From the NCBI GenBank assembly GCA_041394945.1, contig JAWKHH010000001.1:1860001-1924000 (forward strand): a stretch of 64,000 nucleotides of DNA, read 5' to 3'. Below, in pieces: positions 8,978 to 17,340 of the stretch. The notes under the pieces were generated by a model, which saw only the letters and a list, made by a program, of their open reading frames with translations, did no database searches and was not told where the DNA came from. Numbering within the stretch: the first letter of the stretch is position 1; the number at the start of each line of letters is the position of its first letter. A program made the translations under genes and the position numbers. The DNA comes from Bryobacteraceae bacterium (GTDB lineage: Bacteria > Acidobacteriota > Terriglobia > Bryobacterales > Bryobacteraceae).

Positions 8978-9757
8978 CTACGATCCCAGCCGCGTCCGCA
9001 AAGCGCCGATCTCAGTCCGCAGCGCGGCGCCATACAACCCCGTATCCGCTTTCCAGGAAATCACGTTGAAGCCCATCTTCAGCCACTGGTCGGCCTGCTC
9101 CATTGATCCCGGCTGAATCCCCGCCCGCAATCCGTACTTGCGCGTCGCCGCCACCACCTGCTCGAGGGCGGCGAGAAATCGCGGGTTCTGAAACTCGCCC
9201 GGGATTCCCATCGCCTGCGACAGGTCGAAGTGCCCCACCCAGAGGATGTCCACGCCCGGCGTCGACGCGATCGCGTCCAGATTCTCCAAACCCACCGGCG
9301 ACTCGATCTGGCAAATGATCGTCGAGTTCTCGTTCGCTCGCTTGAAGTAGCTCAGCGGGTCCGGGCCGACGTAGTCGGTATGCGCGGAGCCCAAGCCCAC
9401 GCCCCGCCGGCCCATGGGCGCGTACTTCACCGAATCCACAATCAGGCGCGCCTGGGCGAAGGTCTCCACATTGCCCACCATCACGCCCAGCGCTCCGCCG
9501 TCCATCACGCGCGCCATGAAGTGATAGACGCACTGCGGCACCCGTACGAACGGAGCGATGTCGGTGGCCTTGAACCACGCCAGAAGATCGGCCACCTTGT
9601 CGGTATCGAACTCGGAGTGCTCCATGTCGATCAGCACGAAATCAAGATCGGCGGATTGGAGAATCTTCGCGATTCCCCGCGTCGAAAACTCCCAAAGCAT
9701 GTGGCCCACCGGCACACGCCCTTCGGCTACGGCTTTCTTGTATTTGTTGTCTTTCAT
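8978..9757 (-). CDS. HpcH/HpaI-family class II aldolase
   Basis: A 259-residue TIM-barrel aldolase of the 2-dehydro-3-deoxyglucarate/4-hydroxy-2-oxoheptanedioate aldolase family, which cleaves 2-oxo-4-hydroxy acids to pyruvate and an aldehyde using a divalent metal. Visible: 'LIDMEHSEFDTD' (catalytic His region), 'PFVRVPQ' (carboxylate-binding Arg), metal ligands Glu in 'CQIESPVGLENL' and Asp in 'WVGHFDLSQAMG'. The length is normal. It lies 22 bases downstream of the LarA-like gene on the same strand, suggesting a shared hydroxy-acid or sugar-acid pathway. Exact substrate unknown. Confidence 0.82.
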   Translation of the reverse strand: MKDNKYKKAVAEGRVPVGHMLWEFSTRGIAKILQSADLDFVLIDMEHSEFDTDKVADLLAWFKATDIAPFVRVPQCVYHFMARVMDGGALGVMVGNVETFAQARLIVDSVKYAPMGRRGVGLGSAHTDYVGPDPLSYFKRANENSTIICQIESPVGLENLDAIASTPGVDILWVGHFDLSQAMGIPGEFQNPRFLAALEQVVAATRKYGLRAGIQPGSMEQADQWLKMGFNVISWKADTGLYGAALRTEIGALRTRLGS

Positions 9758-9779
9758 TGGACTTGTCAGTGGAGGGCTG

Positions 9780-11066
9780 TCAGTGGGCCATCGCCACAGT
9801 GGCGCCCCGGAACACTTCCACCAGGTTCCCCGCGTCGTCGAACTCCAACGGGAAAGGCCCTTCCAGAATCTCGGCCATCGGATTCGCTTTCACCAGGTCC
9901 AGCAGGTTCTCGCTCACCATCGCCCGGTTGAGGGCCATGGTGTTGCGCAGCCGGCAGATCGTTACATCCTTGGTCGAGAACTTGCCCACGGTCGGCATGA
10001 TCGCCTCCAGGCACTCGCGGTCCGTGGGATAGTGCACCGGCGTGCGAATGGCCGCCGGCGTCGACGCCGTCAGCGAATTGATCCGCGTTGGCTTCCAGTC
10101 GATCTTCTCGAGCAAACGGTCGCACACCACGTCCGCCATGCCCAGCCCCACGCCGTTTCCATAAGAGATGTCGCTGATGTCGCGCACGAAAATCCGCTCG
10201 ATCCGCGGTGTGTTCGGCCATGGATTGTAGAGCCCGGTCACGGAGCGGTTTGCCACTTTCGTATCCATGCCCGCGCCTGAAATGTTCTTCCCGATCTCGT
10301 CGAGGATCAGGATGTCCACCTCCGACACCGGCACATGCCCCTGCCAGCTCTTCACTAGCGCCAGGAGTTCCTCTTCGCGCTCCTCCATCACTTCCACGGG
10401 AACCGCCGTCAGTTGCCCCGTATTGTGGTGCGCGTCTTCGAGAATCGCCAACCCGCCGAGAATCTTGCCGGACTTCAGCACCTGGCGCCCCACGCTGCGG
10501 ATCACTCGCTCCAGGCCCAGTTTGTACGCCCACGTGTGATAACGCTGCGCGCCGGCGAACTTCCCGAGCCCGATCGCCATCATCTTGAACAACCCCGATT
10601 CGATCTTGCCCGCGAAGTCGGTGTGCCACTTCACCCGACCCACCAGCATCACCCCATCGGCCTCGAACGCGTTCTTATCCATGAACGCTTCCAGCCCTTC
10701 TTCCGTCTTCCCTACCGATACGACGTCAAGCCGGCTCAGCACCGGGCACCCCATCGTCGCCTCGTGAATGCCGTAGTGCGCCAGCACATCCGCCTGGCCC
10801 TCGGCCGTGGCCGCGCCATGGCTGCCCATCGCCGGAAACAGGAACGGCTTCATGCCCTGGCCCTTCCAGAAATCAACCACCGAGCGGACGATCGTCGCGA
10901 TGTTGGCGATGCCGCGCGAACCGACGCCGATCGCAACGCGCGATCCGGGCGCCAGCCGCGACGCGAATCCAGCCGAACCGAGCTCGTTCTGGACCGTACC
11001 CGGGATGTCGGCCACGCGGCGATCCGGGAAATTCTGACGAATCAGGTAAAGACGAGGAAATTCCAT
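9780..11066 (-). CDS. LarA-like (DUF2088) protein, possible nickel-pincer hydroxy-acid racemase or epimerase
   Basis: A 428-residue protein starting at ATG 11066 ('MEFPRLYLIRQNFPD'); the frame stays open upstream to 12131 but that part is antisense to the ATPase gene. It resembles the lactate-racemase LarA superfamily: 'RVAIGVGSRGIANI' and 'FPAMGSHGAATAEG' in the N-terminal half, then 'GRVKWHTDFAGKIESG' with the His and Lys pattern LarA uses for catalysis and cofactor attachment. LarA needs a nickel-pincer nucleotide made by LarB/C/E, none of which is in this window. It is followed by the HpaI aldolase at 22 bases. The family call is moderate; the substrate is unknown. Confidence 0.6.
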   Translation of the reverse strand: MEFPRLYLIRQNFPDRRVADIPGTVQNELGSAGFASRLAPGSRVAIGVGSRGIANIATIVRSVVDFWKGQGMKPFLFPAMGSHGAATAEGQADVLAHYGIHEATMGCPVLSRLDVVSVGKTEEGLEAFMDKNAFEADGVMLVGRVKWHTDFAGKIESGLFKMMAIGLGKFAGAQRYHTWAYKLGLERVIRSVGRQVLKSGKILGGLAILEDAHHNTGQLTAVPVEVMEEREEELLALVKSWQGHVPVSEVDILILDEIGKNISGAGMDTKVANRSVTGLYNPWPNTPRIERIFVRDISDISYGNGVGLGMADVVCDRLLEKIDWKPTRINSLTASTPAAIRTPVHYPTDRECLEAIMPTVGKFSTKDVTICRLRNTMALNRAMVSENLLDLVKANPMAEILEGPFPLEFDDAGNLVEVFRGATVAMAH

Positions 11067-11095
11067 TTGCTTGAGTATATCGCTATGGCTGACGC

Positions 11096-12127
11096 CTAAA
11101 AGTCCGTCAAAGCGTAGCGCGGCAGCCTGCCCAGGCGCGAATCCGGGCCGCCCGGCGCGCGGCCGATCACCGCCCCGCGGCCCACTCCAGCGAGTTCCAT
11201 CCACCTCCGCAGCCGAACTTCCTCCGCGGGGCCCGGCTCCTCGGCGATCGCGCATGGAACCGCCGCAGAACCCGGCTCGGCACGGACGATCAGCGGCGCC
11301 TCCAGCCCGTTCGAATCTCGCCAGTAGCGCAACTCCGGAGACAGCCCCGCGTGGCGGGCGTTCCGGTAGATCTCCGAGACCACTTCCGTTTCGAAACTCG
11401 CCGCCGGTCCGAGGAAATGCAGCTTCGGCCGTTTCGCCAGGCGTCTCCCGAGGCCGTGTTCGAACGGCTCCAGCCGCAGCGTCAGGAAACACGCGTCGAG
11501 CGCGTCCAGCCAGCGCGCCACCGTGCGATGCGCCACGCCCAACTCGCGCGCCATCGCCTGCTGATGCAGAAGGCCGCCGCTCCGCGCCGCCACCATTGCC
11601 GCGAACCGTTCGAACCGGTCCGGCTCGCCGAGCGCGATCAGCCTCGGCACGTCGCGCCACAGATACTCCCGCGGCTCCGGAAATGCAGGCGCGCGGTCCG
11701 GAATTCGGGCCTCGTCCCGGGCCGGCACGAAGCGGCCGAGCATCCCGATGGGCATCGGCGGACGCATCATTCGCTCCGCCCGCGTCGGCCGGTGTAGCTC
11801 GAACGTCTCCATCGGCAACCGCACCCGCGTGTCGGCGACAAACACCACCGGCATCGGCCCCAGGCGCTCCGACAGATGCCGCACGAGTTCCGGACAACGT
11901 TGCAGTTCGTCCACGACCGCCGGCCGCCGCAGCCGGACGAGGAACGCCTCCGGTGCGCGCCGCGCTGCTTCGAGGTCCGCCGGATCGCTCAGGTCCACGT
12001 AGAGACGATCGGGAAACTCGCTCCGGGCGAGAGTCGTCTTCCCTGCCCCGCGCGGACCCTGCAAAAGAACCGGATCGCGCCCCAACGCGCTCCGCCGCAC
12101 GAGTAGCGCAAGATGCCTCGGAAGCAT
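11096..12127 (-). CDS. AAA-type ATPase with DUF4143-like C-terminus
   Basis: A 343-residue ATPase. Walker A is 'LLQGPRGAGKTTLA' (about 21-34), the Walker B-like Asp is in 'RPAVVDELQRCPEL', and a winged-helix stretch ('LARELGVAHRTVARWLDALDA'-like, about 195-220) leads into a C-terminal part typical of DUF4143 proteins ('ELRYWRDSNGLEAPLIV'). Such proteins are common in soil bacteria and often sit near toxin-antitoxin or mobile genes; their role is unknown. The middle is shorter than in the usual members of about 400 residues. It is divergent from the inositol-like cluster. Confidence 0.75.
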   Translation of the reverse strand: MLPRHLALLVRRSALGRDPVLLQGPRGAGKTTLARSEFPDRLYVDLSDPADLEAARRAPEAFLVRLRRPAVVDELQRCPELVRHLSERLGPMPVVFVADTRVRLPMETFELHRPTRAERMMRPPMPIGMLGRFVPARDEARIPDRAPAFPEPREYLWRDVPRLIALGEPDRFERFAAMVAARSGGLLHQQAMARELGVAHRTVARWLDALDACFLTLRLEPFEHGLGRRLAKRPKLHFLGPAASFETEVVSEIYRNARHAGLSPELRYWRDSNGLEAPLIVRAEPGSAAVPCAIAEEPGPAEEVRLRRWMELAGVGRGAVIGRAPGGPDSRLGRLPRYALTDF

Positions 12128-12151
12128 GCAAATTGATTTTACAAGAATCGA

Positions 12152-12163
12152 TTCACATGTGAA
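12152..12163. promoter_or_regulatory. 12-bp perfect palindrome, candidate operator
   Basis: TTCACATGTGAA is a perfect palindrome in the 116-base gap between the divergent ATPase gene and the inositol-3-phosphate synthase gene. The surrounding sequence is AT-rich compared with the window, and TCGATT occurs on both sides. Its position about 80 bases before ATG 12244 suits a regulator binding site for one or both genes. No matching regulator is adjacent. Confidence 0.4.
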
Positions 12164-12243
12164 AGCAGTCGATTCGCCAAATATCCGCGCCTTTCGATTG
12201 ACCCGCCAGGCCGCGCCCCGTTAGCCTGTGAAAGATCCCCATC

Positions 12244-13551
12244 ATGAGTCTCAGAATCGCACCCGCAAAAGGCAAACTCGGAATCCTCACGCCCGGCATG
12301 GGCGCCGTTTCCACCACCTTCATGGCCGGCGTCGAAGCCGTCAAGAAAGGCCTCGGCGAACCCATCGGCTCGCTCACCCAGCTCGCCACCATCCGGCTCG
12401 GCAAGCGCACCGACAACCGCAGCCCGCTCATCAAGGACTTCGTACCGCTCGCCAACCTCAACCAGCTCGTCTTCGGCGGCTGGGACATCTTCGAAGACAC
12501 CGCCTACGAATCGGCCATGCACGCCCAGGTGCTCAAGGCGGACCTGCTCGGCAAACTCAAGCCCTCGCTCCAGAAGATCAAGCCGATGAAGGCCGTCTTT
12601 GACCGCAAGTGGGTGAAGCGCCTCGACGGACCCAACGTCAAGACGCACAAGACGCTCGCCGCCAAGGCCGAAGCGCTCGCCGACGACATTCGCGGCTTCA
12701 GGAAGAACAATAACCTCGATCGCCTCGTCATGATCTGGTGCGGCTCCACGGAAGTCTTCCACACGCCCGCCGCCGTCCACCAATCGCTCGCGGCGTTTGA
12801 AAAGGGCCTCGCCAAGAACGACCCCGACATCGCCCCCAGCCAGGTCTACGCCTACGCGGCGCTCAAGTCCGGCGTGCCCTTCGCCAACGGCGCACCCAAC
12901 CTCACCCACGACATTCCGGCGTTGCTCAACCTCGCCCGCGATCGCGAAATCCCCGTCTGCGGCAAGGATTTCAAAACCGGCCAGACGTTCATGAAGACCC
13001 TCCTCTCGCCGGGGCTCAAGTCCCGCATGCTCGGCTGTTCCGGCTGGTTCTCCACGAATATTCTCGGCAACCGCGACGGCGAAGTGCTCGAAGACCCCGG
13101 CTCTTTCAAGACCAAGGAAGAGACCAAGCTCAGCGTCCTCGATCAGATCCTCCAGCCCAGCCTCTACCCGCAGCTCTACGGCGACCTTTATCACACCGTC
13201 CGCATCAACTACTACCCGCCGCGCGGCGACGAAAAGGAAGGCTGGGACAACATCGACATCTTCGGCTGGCTCGGCTATCCGATGCAGATCAAGCTCAACT
13301 TCCTCTGTCGCGATTCGATCCTCGCCGCGCCGCTCGTCCTCGACCTCGTGCTCTTCCTCGACCTCGCCCACCGCGCCGGCATGAAGGGCATCCAGGAGTG
13401 GCTCAGCTTCTACTTCAAGGCGCCCATGACCGCCCCCGGCCTCTACCCGGAGCACGACATCTTCATCCAACTGATGAAGCTGAAGAACACGCTCCGCTGG
13501 ATGCGCGGCGAGGACCTCATCACGCACCTCGGGCTCGAATACTACGACTGA
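12244..13551 (+). CDS. inositol-3-phosphate synthase family protein
   Basis: A 435-residue member of the myo-inositol-1-phosphate synthase family, which uses NAD to cyclise glucose-6-phosphate to inositol-3-phosphate. Landmarks: N-terminal nucleotide-binding loop 'GILTPGMGAVSTTFMAGV', 'VFGGWDIFEDTAYE', 'CGKDFKTGQTFMKT' with the active-site Lys residues, 'SGWFSTNILGNRDG' and 'HDIFIQLMKLKNTLRW'. It opens a four-gene plus-strand run with an SDR, an IolC-like kinase and a Cgl0159-like protein. A biosynthetic enzyme leading catabolic-type genes is unexpected (see findings). Confidence 0.85.
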   Translation: MSLRIAPAKGKLGILTPGMGAVSTTFMAGVEAVKKGLGEPIGSLTQLATIRLGKRTDNRSPLIKDFVPLANLNQLVFGGWDIFEDTAYESAMHAQVLKADLLGKLKPSLQKIKPMKAVFDRKWVKRLDGPNVKTHKTLAAKAEALADDIRGFRKNNNLDRLVMIWCGSTEVFHTPAAVHQSLAAFEKGLAKNDPDIAPSQVYAYAALKSGVPFANGAPNLTHDIPALLNLARDREIPVCGKDFKTGQTFMKTLLSPGLKSRMLGCSGWFSTNILGNRDGEVLEDPGSFKTKEETKLSVLDQILQPSLYPQLYGDLYHTVRINYYPPRGDEKEGWDNIDIFGWLGYPMQIKLNFLCRDSILAAPLVLDLVLFLDLAHRAGMKGIQEWLSFYFKAPMTAPGLYPEHDIFIQLMKLKNTLRWMRGEDLITHLGLEYYD

Positions 13552-13563
13552 TACTCTGTCTGA

Positions 13564-14307
13564 ATGCAGGGCAAGGTCGTACTCGTCACCGGCGGCGCCG
13601 GCGGCATCGGCGGTGAGGTCGCTTCCCACCTCGCCGCACAGGGCGCGCGTATCGTCATCGCCGACCTTGATGAGCCGCGCACCCACACCGCGGCGGCCGC
13701 CATCGGTTCCCAGGCGATCGGAGTCCTGTGCGACATCGCGGACCCAGCCGCCTGCGATTCCGCCGCAGCCGCGGCTATCGACGCCTACGGCCGTCTCGAC
13801 GCGTTGGTCAACTGCGCCGGCGTGAGCAAGCCGCACGATTCGCTGACGCTACCGCCAGCGGAATGGGCGCGGATGGTAGACGTCCAATTGAACGGGGCCT
13901 TCTATATCGCCCAGGCGTGCGCGCGCCGCATGATGAAAACCGGCGGCGCCATCGTTTTCATCACCTCCACCAACGCCGAAGCCGCCTTCCCCCGCCGCGC
14001 CGCCTACTGCGCCGCCAAGGCAGGCGTCGCCATGCTCACGAAGGTTCTCGCCATCGAATGGGCCGCGTCAAACATTCGCGTCAACGCCGTCGGCCCCGCC
14101 TACGTCGCCACCGAAATGACCAAACGCAACATCGCCGCCGGCAACGTCAATGAAGCGCAGATCAAGGGCCGCATTCCGCTCGGCCGCCTCGCTCAACCCG
14201 GTGATGTCGCAAGCGCCGTGGCGTTCCTGCTTGGCGACGGCGCGAGCTTCGTCACCGGCCAGTCCCTCTACGTCGACGGCGGCTGGCTCGCCTACGGCTA
14301 CTTCTAA
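13564..14307 (+). CDS. short-chain dehydrogenase/reductase
   Basis: A 247-residue classical SDR. The NAD(P) motif is 'VTGGAGGIGGEV' (residues about 8-19) with Asp38 in 'VIADLDEP' favouring NAD; 'NCAGVS' is the NAG-type motif; catalytic Ser, Tyr and Lys are in 'FITSTNAEAAFPRRAAYCAAKAG'. 'DGGWLAYGYF' is a normal SDR end. It starts 13 bases after the inositol-phosphate synthase stop and 5 bases separate it from the kinase, so it is part of the operon and probably oxidises a polyol or sugar intermediate there. Confidence 0.85.
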   Translation: MQGKVVLVTGGAGGIGGEVASHLAAQGARIVIADLDEPRTHTAAAAIGSQAIGVLCDIADPAACDSAAAAAIDAYGRLDALVNCAGVSKPHDSLTLPPAEWARMVDVQLNGAFYIAQACARRMMKTGGAIVFITSTNAEAAFPRRAAYCAAKAGVAMLTKVLAIEWAASNIRVNAVGPAYVATEMTKRNIAAGNVNEAQIKGRIPLGRLAQPGDVASAVAFLLGDGASFVTGQSLYVDGGWLAYGYF

Positions 14308-14312
14308 CCGCC

Positions 14313-15263
14313 ATGCAAACTCCGGACATCGTCATCCTCGGCCGCGCCGGCTACGACCTCTGCTCCGAAGAGCCGCACCTCCCACTCTCCCAGGTGCGCC
14401 GATTCACCCGCTATCTCGGCGGGTCCAGCGCCAACATGGCCGTCGGCCTCGCCCGTCTCGGCCACCGCGTCGGGTTGGTCAGTTGCCTCGGCGCGGACGC
14501 GCTCAGCCAGTTCCTCATCGACTTTCTTGACCGCGAACGCGTCGACACCGCGCACATCCAACGTTGCCGCGGCTACCTGCCCTCGCTCGCGCTCACCGAA
14601 GTCTCCCCGCCGGACCGGTTCCCGCAAGTCTTCTACCGGCGCGACCCAGCCGACATCATGCTCGCCGCCACCGACGACGACCTCGCCTACGCCGCCGCGG
14701 CCCGCATGTTCGTCACCAACGGCACCTCGCTCTGCGCCTCACCCTCGCGCGAAAGCACATACCTCGCGCTCGAGCGCGCCCACGCCGCCGGCGCCCAAAC
14801 CGTCTTCGACGTTGACTTCCGCGCCATGTCCTGGCCCGGCCCGCGCGAAGCCGGACTCGCCGTGCGCCTCGCGCTACCCTACACAAGCGTGCTGATCGGC
14901 AACCAGCCCGAGCTCATGCTCGTCGCCGGAACGTCCACGCTCGACGAGGCCACCGCCTGGCTCCGTCCGCGGGTGAACATCCTCGTGTCGAAGCTCGGCG
15001 ACGAAGGCACGCGCGTGTTCGCCGGAGACACCGACGTGTTCCTACCTCCCTACCGCGTCGAGGTGTGCACCACCATCGGCGCCGGCGACGGTTTCGCCTC
15101 CGGCTTCCTCCACGCGCTCCGCGGTGAGTTGCCCATCGAAGAGTGCCTGCACTACGGCAACGCCGCCGCGGCTATCGTCGTCAGCCGGCTCAGTTGTTCG
15201 GAGGCCATGCCCACGCTCGACGAAGTCCGAGTCCTCATCGAAAGCCAACGGAAAACCGGATAA
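14313..15263 (+). CDS. PfkB-family sugar kinase, IolC-like
   Basis: A 316-residue PfkB (ribokinase-fold) kinase. 'YLGGSSANMAVGLARLG' is the substrate-side glycine motif and 'TTIGAGDGFASGFLHAL' holds the catalytic Asp of the GAGD anion hole. The N-terminus 'ILGRAGYDLC' and 'VFYRRDPADIML' resemble 5-dehydro-2-deoxygluconokinase (IolC), which phosphorylates DKG in inositol breakdown. The next gene follows directly with no spacer and belongs to a family that accompanies iolC in Corynebacterium, which supports the IolC reading. Another 2-deoxy or keto sugar acid substrate cannot be excluded. Confidence 0.75.
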   Translation: MQTPDIVILGRAGYDLCSEEPHLPLSQVRRFTRYLGGSSANMAVGLARLGHRVGLVSCLGADALSQFLIDFLDRERVDTAHIQRCRGYLPSLALTEVSPPDRFPQVFYRRDPADIMLAATDDDLAYAAAARMFVTNGTSLCASPSRESTYLALERAHAAGAQTVFDVDFRAMSWPGPREAGLAVRLALPYTSVLIGNQPELMLVAGTSTLDEATAWLRPRVNILVSKLGDEGTRVFAGDTDVFLPPYRVEVCTTIGAGDGFASGFLHALRGELPIEECLHYGNAAAAIVVSRLSCSEAMPTLDEVRVLIESQRKTG

Positions 15264-16271
15264 ATGTTCCAGCCCGAAAACTTCCTCGGCGACGCCGTCA
15301 TGGCCCGCCTCACCCAGACCCGCATCGACGACCCCGAGTTCCCCCACCGTGTCGCCCAGCAGCGCCGCCGCCGCGAACGCATCGCGCCCAAGGGCAAGCT
15401 CAACATTCTCGCCGCCGATCATCCCGCCCGCCGCGTCACCAAGGCCATCGCCGACCCTCTCGGCATGGCCGACCGCCGTTCCTACCTCGCCCGCATTGTC
15501 CGGGTACTGCAGTCCGAAACCGTCGACGGGCTCATGGCGACCATGGATATCCTCGAAGAGCTTTTTATCCTCGATGGGTTTCTCCGTGAAGCCGGCGGCG
15601 CATCTCTGCTCGATGGCAAGCTCCTCATCGCGAGCCTCAACCGCGGCGGACTCGCCGGCAGCTCCTGGGAGCTCGACGACCCCGTCACCGGACCCACCGC
15701 CGCCACCTGCTCCGCATGGTGGCTCGACGGCGCGAAGTTCCTCCTTCGCATCGCCGACTCGGACCCGGCATCCCTCAAGACCATGCTCGCCGCCGCGCAT
15801 GCCATCACCGAGTGCAACGAACACGGCATCCCGATGTTTCTCGAGCCGCTGCCGGTCACGCGCAACGGCACGGCGTGGTCGGTGGAGAAGGAAGTGGATG
15901 CGCTCGCCCGCATCGCCGGAGTCGCCTCGGCGCTCGGCGACAGCAGCCGCCACCTTTGGCTCAAGCTTCCCTACTGTGCGGGCTTCGAGAAGGTGGCGCG
16001 AGCCACCACCCTGCCGATTCTTCTGCTCGGCGGTGAATCGGCGGGCGATCCGAAGCCGTTCCTCGACGAACTCTCCGCCGCGCTGGACTCCGGCGCCAAC
16101 ATCCGCGGCGCGCTCGTCGGCCGCAACGTGCTCTTCCCGGGCGACGCCGATCCGCAGGCGATGGCCGAAGCCGTCGGTGGCATCGTGCACCAGGGCTGGA
16201 GCGTGAAGCAGGCGCTCGCATCGCTCGCCGCGCATCGCGGCGTTGGAATGGACCTCTTCGGCAAACGATAG
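15264..16271 (+). CDS. Cgl0159-family (beta/alpha)8 protein, probable IolC partner aldolase
   Basis: A 335-residue TIM-barrel protein matching from memory the family named after Corynebacterium glutamicum Cgl0159, found beside iolC in iol clusters. Characteristic phrases: 'LAADHPARRVTKA', 'LIASLNRGGLAGSSWELDD', 'DGAKFLLRIADSDP', 'LWLKLPYC' and 'TLPILLLGGESAGDPKPFL'. The fold resembles class I aldolases (LacD, DeoC-like), so it may cleave the kinase product as IolJ does, but the reaction is not proven. ATG 15264 begins right after the kinase stop, indicating strict coupling. Confidence 0.75.
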   Translation: MFQPENFLGDAVMARLTQTRIDDPEFPHRVAQQRRRRERIAPKGKLNILAADHPARRVTKAIADPLGMADRRSYLARIVRVLQSETVDGLMATMDILEELFILDGFLREAGGASLLDGKLLIASLNRGGLAGSSWELDDPVTGPTAATCSAWWLDGAKFLLRIADSDPASLKTMLAAAHAITECNEHGIPMFLEPLPVTRNGTAWSVEKEVDALARIAGVASALGDSSRHLWLKLPYCAGFEKVARATTLPILLLGGESAGDPKPFLDELSAALDSGANIRGALVGRNVLFPGDADPQAMAEAVGGIVHQGWSVKQALASLAAHRGVGMDLFGKR

Positions 16272-16340
16272 CTGCGGCCAAGGCTCGCGAGCGCCGGGTG
16301 CGGCCCTCAACCAAGGGGGCTAGTGTAGGGCGCATCTTGC

Positions 16341-16375
16341 GGGGCAGGATTCATCCTGCCCGGGCCTTCAGCCCG
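16341..16375. repeat. REP-like double hairpin in the 148-base intergenic gap
   Basis: Two adjacent stem-loops: GGGCAGGA-ttca-TCCTGCCC (16342-16361) and CGGGC-cttca-GCCCG (16361-16375). They lie between two convergent genes, where they may also end transcription. A segment at 41440-41473 inside a coding gene matches 29 of 34 bases, which suggests an interspersed repeat family rather than a private terminator. Confidence 0.5.
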
Positions 16376-16419
16376 CCATCGACGGCAGCGTAGACCGGTG
16401 CTATTTCGCACGCACTCGA

Positions 16420-17340
16420 CTAGCGCGAAAGATTCTCTTCGAAGAAAGAAGAGAGCACGGAGGCTGCCTGGTCCACATACTTCGGTACGTCGTAGAGACT
16501 CATGTGATTCGCGCCTTCGACGATGTGGAAGGACTTCTTCTTGCTTGCCGCCCGCGCATACAGGTCGTCGCTCATCCACTTGCTGCCGGCGGCGCTCCCG
16601 GCCACGATCTGCAGCGGCTGCGTCAGGAAAGCCTCCGCCTTGTTGTAGGCATCGTAGGTGATGATCTGGTTGAGGCTGCGGGCGGTGGCGAATCCGGGCG
16701 CCGTCGAGTACATGCAGCGCGGCGTGTGGTAGTATTCCCAGGCCTCTTCCAACTCCTTGTTCGGCGCGTCTTCCTTGCGCATTGGGGCCAGGGGCATGGT
16801 CACCGGCCCCGCGCCGCTCGCGTCCGTCGATCGCGCCTTCGATCCGCCTTCGAGGGCGGGAATCGCATCCGCGTCTTTGATGCTGTTATCCCATCCGTTG
16901 CGGAACATCGACCCGATGTTCACCGCGCTCACCGTGCCCACCGCCTTGATGCGCCGATCGTTGATCGCCGCGTTGGCCGTGTACCCGCCGCCGGCGCAAA
17001 TGCCCATCGCGCCAACCCGTTCTCCGTCCACGTACGGCAGCGTCGTCAAATAGTCGATCGCCGCGCTCACATCTTCGGTGCGAATGTAAGGGTTCTCCAG
17101 TTGGCGCGGCTCGCCCGTGCTCTCGCCCTGGTACGACGCGTCGAACGCGATGGTAACGAAGCCGTTCTCCGCTAACTTACGGGCATACGTTCCCGCCGTC
17201 TGTTCCTTCACTCCGCCGCCTGGGTGCGATACCACAACCGCGGCATACTTCTTACTCTCATCAAAGCCTTCCGGGAAATTGAGAACCGCGGACATCGTGA
17301 TGTTCTGTCCATTCGTGTTCGGGAAATTCACTTTTTTCAT
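16420..17340 (-). CDS. alpha/beta hydrolase, YcjY/dienelactone-hydrolase-like with Cys nucleophile
   Basis: A 306-residue hydrolase starting at ATG 17340, chosen because AAGGAGC lies 8 bases upstream; the frame runs on to 17451 without such a site. 'VVVSHPGGGVKEQT' is the oxyanion region, 'GAMGICAGGGYTANAA' places a Cys (GxCxG) as nucleophile, and His is in 'VEGANHMSLYD'. 'AGSAAGSKWMSDDLYARA' fits the YcjY group, which is poorly characterised. It is divergent from an AraC regulator 166 bases away, the usual arrangement for an AraC-controlled detoxification hydrolase. Confidence 0.8.
   Translation of the reverse strand: MKKVNFPNTNGQNITMSAVLNFPEGFDESKKYAAVVVSHPGGGVKEQTAGTYARKLAENGFVTIAFDASYQGESTGEPRQLENPYIRTEDVSAAIDYLTTLPYVDGERVGAMGICAGGGYTANAAINDRRIKAVGTVSAVNIGSMFRNGWDNSIKDADAIPALEGGSKARSTDASGAGPVTMPLAPMRKEDAPNKELEEAWEYYHTPRCMYSTAPGFATARSLNQIITYDAYNKAEAFLTQPLQIVAGSAAGSKWMSDDLYARAASKKKSFHIVEGANHMSLYDVPKYVDQAASVLSSFFEENLSR

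Noticed and set aside
9780..12131. 783-residue single protein on the minus strand
   Set aside because: The frame is open, but residues before MEFPRL are antisense-like and lie over the DUF4143-type ATPase in another frame; ATG 11066 is the start.
12139..13836. 565-codon open frame on the minus strand
   Set aside because: It lies opposite the inositol-phosphate synthase and SDR genes, has no recognisable motif or signal, and its E/V/G/R-rich composition is what the opposite strand of high-GC genes gives.
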